From the NCBI GenBank assembly GCA_002455255.1, contig DKKL01000029.1, positions 1-15,244 on the forward strand: a stretch of 15,244 nucleotides of DNA, read 5' to 3'. Source of the DNA: Candidatus Tepidiaquacellales bacterium UBA6667 (GTDB lineage: Bacteria > Bacteroidota > Ignavibacteria > Tepidaquicellales > Tepidaquicellaceae). A program made the position numbers and the translations under genes. The notes beneath the pieces are model-generated. The model did not search any database. It saw only the letters and a list, made by a program, of their open reading frames with translations, and was not told the DNA's origin. Shown piece after piece: positions 9,000 to 13,917 of this stretch (positions are counted from its first letter, which is position 1; every line of letters begins with the position of its first letter).

Positions 9000-9686
9000 A
9001 TGGCATTAAAAATTGATATCATATCGGCAAATATAAATATACTTGAGTCAAATCTGAAACACGGATTAATATCACGAGCCATAAAGGAAAAACTTATTGA
9101 AGTAAAAGTTTATGATTTGCGTAATTATGCAGATGGAAATTATAAACAAATAGATGATACACCATACGGAGGTGGAGCTGGTATGGTATTGAAGCCCGAA
9201 CCATTTTTTAAATGCATTTCTGAGTTAATAAAAAAAACTGATTACGATGAAATTATATATTTTTCACCTCAGGGATATTTATTCAATCAGTCAGTTGCAA
9301 ATAATTACTCACTGAAAAATAATATTCTTATTTTAGCCGGGCATTATAAAGGAATTGATCAGAGAGTCATTGATAAATTTGTTACTAAAGAAATTTCAAT
9401 TGGAGAATATGTACTATCCTGTGGGGATATTGCAGCCCTTGTCTTCACAGATGCCATATCGAGATTAATTCCGGGAGTATTAAATGATGCCCAATCTGCA
9501 TTATCAGATTCTTTTCAAAATGAAGAAATCTTTGATGCCCCTGTCTATACAAAGCCGGAAAATTACGAAGGACTAAATGTACCGGAAATACTCCTCAGCG
9601 GAAATCATAAACTGATTTCAGAATGGCGAATGGAAAAAGGACATCAAAACTACAAAGAATATATCTCAAAAAATAAAAAATTATAA
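9000..9686 (+). CDS. trmD: tRNA (guanine-N1)-methyltransferase TrmD
   Basis: TrmD methylates G37 of tRNAs with S-adenosylmethionine and so prevents +1 frameshifting. The 228 residues contain the SPOUT trefoil-knot signatures: DDTPYGGGAGMV near 50-62, LAGHYKGIDQRV near 110-121, and SIGEYVLSCGDIAALVFTDAISRLIPGVL around 131-160. In the last of these the Asp of TDAISR corresponds to the catalytic Asp. The C-terminal half continues with the family pattern (PEILLSGNH, EWRMEKG). Two cofactor-loop positions are atypical: LSCG where LSGG is common, and AGHYKG where CGRYEG is common; the HYKG form fits the Bacteroidota side. The ATG follows the rimM stop by 16 nt, with no visible Shine-Dalgarno, consistent with coupling inside the operon. 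Confidence 0.97.
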   Translation: MALKIDIISANINILESNLKHGLISRAIKEKLIEVKVYDLRNYADGNYKQIDDTPYGGGAGMVLKPEPFFKCISELIKKTDYDEIIYFSPQGYLFNQSVANNYSLKNNILILAGHYKGIDQRVIDKFVTKEISIGEYVLSCGDIAALVFTDAISRLIPGVLNDAQSALSDSFQNEEIFDAPVYTKPENYEGLNVPEILLSGNHKLISEWRMEKGHQNYKEYISKNKKL

Positions 9687-9698
9687 AATCCTCAGCGT

Positions 9699-9745
9699 GT
9701 CATTCTGCCTGCCCCTATGGGGAGGAGCGTAGCGACGAAGAATCT
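9699..9745. repeat. Dispersed-type intergenic repeat with an inserted hairpin
   Basis: The outer parts, GTCATTCTG (9699-9707) and AGGAGCGTAGCGACGAAG onward (9723-9745), match from memory a short palindromic intergenic repeat seen in many Bacteroidota, Chlorobiota and other genomes. ATTCT near the left end pairs with AGAAT near the right end. Between the halves sits a 15-nt piece (9708-9722) containing CCCC-TAT-GGGG, whose flanking CCT and AGG also pair. Copy number in this genome cannot be seen from one window. Confidence 0.65.
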
Positions 9746-9802
9746 TTTAATTTAAATAAAAACAACAATATCACTGCTCCTTCAGTCGAATTTAATCCAT
9801 CA

Positions 9803-9831
9803 GTAGGGACACGCCATGGCGTGTCCCCTAC
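9803..9831. repeat. Perfect GC-rich palindrome, probable dispersed repeat
   Basis: A 22-nt perfect palindrome (9806-9827, arms GGGACACGCCA and its complement) is extended by GTA and TAC, with one extra C on the right arm. GTAGGG-palindrome-CCCTAC units of this form recur in intergenic regions of several bacterial groups, by recollection. It has no T-tract, so it is not a typical terminator. Confidence 0.65.
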
Positions 9832-9862
9832 AAAGTATCCCACGAACCAAACCACCCTTTCC

Positions 9863-9892
9863 CGCAGGAGTCTCTCGATGAGGACTCATGCG
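9863..9892. repeat. Inverted repeat, CGCA-GAGTC...GACTC-TGCG
   Basis: The arms pair as CGCA with TGCG and GAGTC with GACTC, with one G/A mismatch between them. A further CTC/GAG pair closes a three-base loop GAT. The stem is long and GC-rich for this region. There is no following T-run. Confidence 0.55.
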
Positions 9893-9961
9893 TTTCATTT
9901 TCTTCCTTTATAAATCGCAACCCGACATCCATTTTAATTTACCTTGATAATCTCAATCCAT

Positions 9962-9981
9962 ACCCATATTTTTATATGGGT
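9962..9981. repeat. Small perfect inverted repeat
   Basis: ACCCATAT (9962-9969) and ATATGGGT (9974-9981) flank a TTTT loop. The stem is short and half AT, and no role can be assigned. Confidence 0.4.
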
Positions 9982-10180
9982 TAATAAAACCCAAACCGTT
10001 CTTTCCCATAAGCACATCAAATCCTTTTCCTAAAACTATACCAAAACTTGACCGTTTCTTTACCATTTCTTACCAAAAAAAAATATCTCACTATTCAAAA
10101 TTGCCATTTCCGCCTGCAAATTTAATTATTTTATCAATTTTTGAATTTCAAAATAATTTTGTAATCACTATATTACAGAT

Positions 10181-10205
10181 AGGCAGGCATAAGTCTGTCT
10201 TTTTT
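10181..10205 (+). terminator. rplS: Hairpin plus T-run in the rplS leader (attenuator or terminator)
   Basis: AGGCAGGC (10181-10188) pairs with GTCTGTCT (10193-10200) through an ATAA loop, using two G-U pairs, and runs directly into T residues (10201-10205). It has the form of an intrinsic terminator but sits only 43 nt before the rplS start. It may end trmD read-through or act as a leader control element for bL19. A weak TATATT at 10169-10174 would start transcription right at the stem, but no good -35 is seen. Confidence 0.55.
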
Positions 10206-10247
10206 ATTGTTCAATTCTATAAAATCAGATAAGGGGTATATAATAAA

Positions 10248-10703
10248 ATGGATAAAATAAAATTAATTTCTGCAGGTCAGATTAGAAGCGATTTTCCTGA
10301 TTTCAACACCGGTGATACTATTTCAGTTTCTGTAAAAGTTATTGAAGGTGATAAAGAAAGAATACAGCAGTTTAAGGGTATCGTTATGGGAATAAAAGGC
10401 TCAGGTGTGAGCAAAACTTTCAGAGTAAGAAAAATTTCTAATGGTGTTGGTGTTGAAAGAATTTTCCCTTTCAGTTCACCTAAAATAGCCGGTATCGAAG
10501 TTCTTAAACTCGGTAGTGTCAGAAGAGCTAAACTTTACTATTTGAGAAACCTAACAGGTAAAGCTGCTACGAAAATCAAAGAAAAGAAAAAATTAAGTGA
10601 TTTAGTAATCAACAAAAAAGAACCGGCACAAGTTAAATCTGAACCGGTAGTTGATCAAACAACTATTACTGAAGAAAAAGTATCAGAATCAGTTTCAGCA
10701 TAA
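10248..10703 (+). CDS. rplS: 50S ribosomal protein bL19
   Basis: bL19 lies at the 30S-50S interface of the large subunit. The family core is clear: FNTGDTISVSVKVIEGDKER, then QFKGIVMGIKGSG, TFRVRKISNGVGVERIFPF and SPKIAGIEVLKLGSVRRAKLYYLRNLTGKAATKIKE. The 151 residues exceed the usual 110-120 because of a C-terminal tail (about 116-151) of mixed Lys, Glu, Val and Thr. The ATG is preceded by AAGGGG at 10231-10236, an 11-nt spacing. It is separated from trmD by 561 nt, which is unusual, so it probably has its own leader control or promoter. A strong terminator follows directly. Confidence 0.97.
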   Translation: MDKIKLISAGQIRSDFPDFNTGDTISVSVKVIEGDKERIQQFKGIVMGIKGSGVSKTFRVRKISNGVGVERIFPFSSPKIAGIEVLKLGSVRRAKLYYLRNLTGKAATKIKEKKKLSDLVINKKEPAQVKSEPVVDQTTITEEKVSESVSA

Positions 10704-10726
10704 TTTTGTTTTTTTAAATTTTTCTG

Positions 10727-10766
10727 CCGTCAATCTTTATCTCGGTAAAGTTGACGGTTTTTTTTT
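10727..10766 (+). terminator. Rho-independent terminator after rplS
   Basis: CCGTCAA (10727-10733) pairs with TTGACGG (10751-10757). CTTTA and TAAAG extend the stem inward across a single bulged T, and nine T follow (10758-10766). It closes the ribosomal block 24 nt after the rplS stop and 20 nt before the next gene. Confidence 0.93.
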
Positions 10767-10785
10767 ATAAATTTCTTATTCTATT

Positions 10786-11397
10786 TTGAAAAAATTTGTT
10801 TCTATCGCAGGCAATATTGGTTCCGGAAAATCTTCACTGACTAAACTTTTATCTGAAGAATTTGGATGGATTCCCTATTATGAATCTGTGACTGATAATC
10901 CTTATCTTGAAGATTTTTATTCTGATATGAAACGCTGGAGTTTTAATCTGCAGATTTATTTCCTTTCACACCGTTTCAGAATTCATAAGGAAATTATTGA
11001 AAGAAAAGAATCTGTAATTCAGGACAGAAGCATTTATGAGGATGTGGAAATTTTTGCCGAGAATCTTTATAAATTAGGAAGGATGAGTGACAGGGATTAT
11101 GAAAATTATAAAAATCTTTTTGCTGAAATGGTAAGCTATCTGAAACCTCCGGATTTACTGGTTTATCTTAGAGCCGGAACTGAAACTTTAAAAAATCAAA
11201 TAAAACTGAGAGGTCGTGATTTTGAAAAAAACATTGAGACTTCTTACCTTGAAAGTCTAAACTCCTGCTATGAACAATGGATGTCTGAATATAAACATGG
11301 AAGTTATATTACTATAGATACTGATAATCTTGATTTTGTAAATAAAACTGAAGACCTTGATTTCATTAAAGAAAAAATTCAAAATTCTCTTAAATGA
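10786..11397 (+). CDS. Deoxynucleoside kinase (deoxyadenosine/deoxyguanosine kinase family)
   Basis: Enzymes of this family phosphorylate deoxynucleosides to 5'-monophosphates in the cytoplasmic salvage pathway. The 203-residue length is typical. The P-loop GNIGSGKSS (9-17) opens the protein. E33 in YYESV is the likely catalytic base. WSFNLQIYFLSHR (51-63) holds the substrate-contacting Gln56. DRS (80-82) is the family DRS/ERS motif, and LRGRDFE near 145-151 provides the Arg-containing lid. Preference between purine and pyrimidine substrates cannot be fixed from sequence. The start is TTG at 10786, which directly gives MKKFVSIAGNIGSGK; no ATG or ribosome binding site is seen upstream. It overlaps the next gene by ATGA and lies 20 nt after a terminator, so its promoter must overlap the terminator, or it relies on read-through. 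Confidence 0.92.
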   Translation: MKKFVSIAGNIGSGKSSLTKLLSEEFGWIPYYESVTDNPYLEDFYSDMKRWSFNLQIYFLSHRFRIHKEIIERKESVIQDRSIYEDVEIFAENLYKLGRMSDRDYENYKNLFAEMVSYLKPPDLLVYLRAGTETLKNQIKLRGRDFEKNIETSYLESLNSCYEQWMSEYKHGSYITIDTDNLDFVNKTEDLDFIKEKIQNSLK

Positions 11398-12551
11398 TAG
11401 CAGTTCCACGATGTAAAAAATTTTCAGGTTATAAACCTTGCATTTCATATCACAACTGTCTTAAAAACGGTTGTCAGTTGGATTCTATTGAGAACAGAAT
11501 TGGTACAAAGATTCTGATTATTTCACTTGATGCTCTCGGTAACGTTGTGTTAAACACTTCAATCCTTCCTGCAATCAAAAGAAAATTCCCTGAAAGTACT
11601 ATTTACTGGCTTACTAAGGAAAATGCCAAACCAATACTTGAGAACAATCAATTTATAGACAGAGTTTATCTATGGAATGAATCTGAAAGAATGATTCTAA
11701 AAAATATGGAATTTGATTATCTCTATAACGGTGATAAAGCGATAAACGCCTGTGCTTTTGCAAATGAAATTAATGCAACTACAAAAAAAGGTTTTGTTTT
11801 AAATGGTGATGGGGTGATATATCCTGCTGATGAGGATGCTTTATATAACTTTAGAATGGGTATTGATGACAAATTAAAATTCAGAGAAAATAAAAAAAGC
11901 GGCTCGCAGATTATAACTGAAACTTTCGGGCTTGATTATAAACGTGATGAATATGTTTTTAATTTTACTGAACTTGAACTGAAATTTATTGATGATTTTA
12001 AATTGCAAAATAATTTTGACAGGACTAAATATCATATTGGTTTTAATACAGGTTGTTCAAATCTTTTTCCAAATAAGAAAATGACAGTTGAACAGCATAT
12101 TTTCCTAATAACAGAATTATTAAAAAATTCATATCTGAAAATTGTTTTGCTGGGTGGTCGTGAAGATACTGAAAGAAATCTTGAAATATACGAACACTTT
12201 TCAAAAGAAGACAGAAAGAGAATTGTATATACTCCGACTAATCTCGGATTGCGTTCAGGTGCCTGTTTTATGAGTTTGTGTGATGTTGTTATTACAGGTG
12301 ATAGTTTTGGTATGCACCTTGCTATTGCATTGAAAAAATTTGTGATTGCCTGGTTTGGACTTTCTTGTTGGGAGGAAATAGATTTATATAACAGAGGTGA
12401 AAAATTATTCCAAACTCAGTTGGAATGTTCTCCATGTTGGAAAAAGGAATGCCCTTATAATCTTGAATGTATTCAGATGATTGATTTGAAAAAAATTATA
12501 AATATTGTAATCAGATATTGCCTTACTGACCCACACAAATCTACAACCTAA
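11394..12551 (+). CDS. Family 9 glycosyltransferase (heptosyltransferase-like) with N-terminal Cys cluster
   Basis: GT9 enzymes transfer sugars, classically heptose from ADP-heptose, during LPS core or surface glycan assembly at the cytoplasmic face of the membrane. The 385 residues show a GT-B fold pattern. ILIISLDALGNVVLNTSIL (40-58) is the first Rossmann strand and loop, KIVLLGGRED comes mid-protein, and CDVVITGDSFGMHLAIALKK is the donor-binding region. Position 50 is Asn where GT9 enzymes usually have the catalytic Asp (LGD). The first 27 residues hold four Cys (7, 16, 22, 27), and the C-terminus has CxxC(4)C(5)C at 345, 348, 353 and 359, which suggests metal binding. I recall a similar Cys-rich N-terminus in other GT9 relatives. 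The ATG overlaps the kinase stop (ATGA), implying coupled translation. Donor and acceptor are unknown. Confidence 0.85.
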   Translation: MIAVPRCKKFSGYKPCISYHNCLKNGCQLDSIENRIGTKILIISLDALGNVVLNTSILPAIKRKFPESTIYWLTKENAKPILENNQFIDRVYLWNESERMILKNMEFDYLYNGDKAINACAFANEINATTKKGFVLNGDGVIYPADEDALYNFRMGIDDKLKFRENKKSGSQIITETFGLDYKRDEYVFNFTELELKFIDDFKLQNNFDRTKYHIGFNTGCSNLFPNKKMTVEQHIFLITELLKNSYLKIVLLGGREDTERNLEIYEHFSKEDRKRIVYTPTNLGLRSGACFMSLCDVVITGDSFGMHLAIALKKFVIAWFGLSCWEEIDLYNRGEKLFQTQLECSPCWKKECPYNLECIQMIDLKKIINIVIRYCLTDPHKSTT

Positions 12552-12559
12552 AAAATTAA

Positions 12560-12736
12560 TTATTCCGCCGATTTTCGCTTTTGTGAATTTTCATCATCAA
12601 CTTTGAATCCTTTTTCCTCATCCTTCACATATTTCTTTACAAATCCATTGCTCCATTTTGTAACCGATGTAAGCATGGTAATTACGAGAGTTCCGATTGA
12701 AATCAAAGCTACTATAATCCAGATTGTTATTTCCAT
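12560..12736 (-). CDS. Small single-pass membrane protein, 58 aa, unknown function
   Basis: This reading frame runs ATG (12736) to TAA (12560). The product begins MEITIWIIVALISIG and continues hydrophobic to about residue 22, a clear single transmembrane helix. After a short TKWSNGF stretch comes a strongly charged tail (KKYVKDEEKGF, then DDENSQKRK). A transmembrane segment plus a charged tail in one frame argues for a real gene. It lies 47 nt downstream of the leucine dehydrogenase-like gene on the same strand, and AAGGAG is found 16 nt before the ATG inside a hairpin arm, farther than usual. I do not recognise a family. It could be the last gene of the minus-strand operon. The opposite-strand ORF here is less protein-like. 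Confidence 0.6.
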   Translation of the reverse strand: MEITIWIIVALISIGTLVITMLTSVTKWSNGFVKKYVKDEEKGFKVDDENSQKRKSAE

Positions 12737-12745
12737 AATTCAAAT

Positions 12746-12779
12746 TTGCACTCTCCTTTTTAATCTAAGGAGAGTGCAA
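12746..12779. promoter_or_regulatory. Perfect 13-bp hairpin between the LeuDH-like gene and the small membrane protein
   Basis: TTGCACTCTCCTT (12746-12758) and its exact complement (12767-12779) flank an eight-base loop. It starts 4 nt after the minus-strand LeuDH stop. On the plus strand it is followed by TTTATTAT, and on the minus strand by ATTTGAATT; neither is a strong T-tract. It could end the plus-strand GT9 transcript or the minus-strand LeuDH transcript, or protect mRNA ends. On the minus strand one arm carries AAGGAG and the other CTCCTT, so it could also mask a ribosome binding site. Confidence 0.65.
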
Positions 12780-12783
12780 TTTA

Positions 12784-13908
12784 TTATCCCAAATTTCTCA
12801 TTTTAAATAAATTTAAATCTCTATATACTCTTAATCTTTTTACATCACTCACCGCCTGAATTCTCTTATGTGCTAATTCTCTTGATGCAAGGTAAGTAGG
12901 TATATTTTCATTTTTTGATGTTTCAATAATGCTCGCCATCACATCATATATCCCTGATGCTTTCTTTAATGCTCTTTCTCTGTTGTAACCTTCAAGTTCT
13001 GAATATACATTAATTAATCCACCTGCATTAATAACATAATCCGGTGCATATAAAATTCCTTTATCTTTAAGTGCTTGCCCGTGCTTATCTTCATCTTTAA
13101 GCTGATTATTAGCGGCACCGGCAACAATTTTTACCTTAAGTTTATCAATTGTCTCGTCATTAATGACAGCACCTAATGCAGTTGGAGAAAAAATATCAGC
13201 ATCAAAAGAATAAACTTCTTCCGGCTTTATGATTAAAGCACCGAATTGTTTTACAATTGGTTCAAGTTTATCTTCATATATATCAGATACTATAAGTTCT
13301 GCACCTTCTTTATGCAAATGTTCACATAAATGACGACCTACGTTACCTCCGGCTCCCTGTACTATAACTTTTTTTCCGCTCAAGGAGTCTGTCCCGAAAA
13401 CTTCTTTAACGCATGCTTTCATTCCTACATAAGTACCGTAAGCTGTAACCGGTGACGGATCACCGCTTCCACCCAATTCTATTGGTATTCCTGTTACATT
13501 CCTCGTTTCCATAGCAACATATTCCATATCTTTAACGTTTGTTCCGACATCTTCCGCAGTAATATATCTTCCGGATAATCCTTCAATATATCTTCCAAAA
13601 GCTCTGAAAAGTGCTTCTGACTTTTGAGTTCTGGAATCGCCTATTATCACGGCTTTTCCACCACCAAGATTCAGACCTGCAACAGCCGCTTTATAAGTCA
13701 TCCCCTGAGATAACCTTAAAACATCTGTTAGAGCTTCTTCATCTGAAGCGTAAGTCCACATTCTGCAACCGCCAAGTGCCGGTCCTAATGTAGTACTGTG
13801 AATACCGATAATTGCTTTCAATCCGGATTCTTCATGTGAACAAAATACAACTTGCTCGTGACCATATCCATCAACGACATCAAATATTTTAAATGTGTTT
13901 TTTGCCAT
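12784..13908 (-). CDS. Leucine dehydrogenase-like Glu/Leu/Phe/Val dehydrogenase
   Basis: Such enzymes reversibly deaminate branched-chain amino acids with NAD+, feeding leucine, isoleucine and valine catabolism or supplying branched keto acids. The 374 residues match leucine dehydrogenase length. Substrate-domain features are LGPALGGCRMW (41-51), Lys73 in MTYKAAVAGL, and GGGKAVI with Lys85. These two lysines correspond to the binding and catalytic Lys of the family, and Asp120 in AEDVGT to the catalytic Asp. The Rossmann domain begins VQGAGGNVG (183-191), and Asp209 ends the second strand, favouring NAD+. The glycine loop seems to have one more residue than the usual QGVGNVA or QGVGHVG. Later motifs (VAGAANNQL, APDYVINAGGLINV) are typical. 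The ATG is only 9 nt after the GT9 stop on the same strand, so they are likely co-transcribed, though no metabolic link is obvious. Confidence 0.93.
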   Translation of the reverse strand: MAKNTFKIFDVVDGYGHEQVVFCSHEESGLKAIIGIHSTTLGPALGGCRMWTYASDEEALTDVLRLSQGMTYKAAVAGLNLGGGKAVIIGDSRTQKSEALFRAFGRYIEGLSGRYITAEDVGTNVKDMEYVAMETRNVTGIPIELGGSGDPSPVTAYGTYVGMKACVKEVFGTDSLSGKKVIVQGAGGNVGRHLCEHLHKEGAELIVSDIYEDKLEPIVKQFGALIIKPEEVYSFDADIFSPTALGAVINDETIDKLKVKIVAGAANNQLKDEDKHGQALKDKGILYAPDYVINAGGLINVYSELEGYNRERALKKASGIYDVMASIIETSKNENIPTYLASRELAHKRIQAVSDVKRLRVYRDLNLFKMRNLG

Positions 13909-13917
13909 AGTATTTAT

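Larger units (their letters stand above)
9687..10247. other. 561-nt palindrome-rich non-coding spacer splitting trmD from rplS
   Basis: No convincing gene lies here, although rplS usually follows trmD closely. The spacer holds five separate inverted-repeat structures (9699-9745, 9803-9831, 9863-9892, 9962-9981, 10181-10205). The first three lie in DNA more GC-rich than the surroundings. The last 70 nt are the probable leader of rplS. A short imperfect tandem (ACCGTTTCTTT then ACCATTTCTT) is near 10048-10070. Confidence 0.8.

Noticed and set aside
9828..9932. 34-codon minus-strand ORF (starts MDVGLRFIKEENETHESSS) in the trmD-rplS spacer
   Set aside because: It crosses one palindromic element and ends at the edge of another, has no transmembrane or motif signal, and most likely reflects repeat composition.
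10138..10161. Bacteroidota-type promoter (TTTG and TAATTTTG) before rplS
   Set aside because: TAATTTTG matches TAnnTTTG, but the upstream TTTG is only 10 nt away, too close for the -33/-7 arrangement.
9687..10247. CRISPR array or transposon remnant in the spacer
   Set aside because: The palindromes differ in sequence and spacing, so there is no regular repeat-spacer pattern, and no transposase fragment is seen.
12603..12806. 67-codon plus-strand ORF opposite the small membrane protein
   Set aside because: It runs through the hairpin and into the LeuDH 3' end, and the opposite frame gives a much better protein profile.
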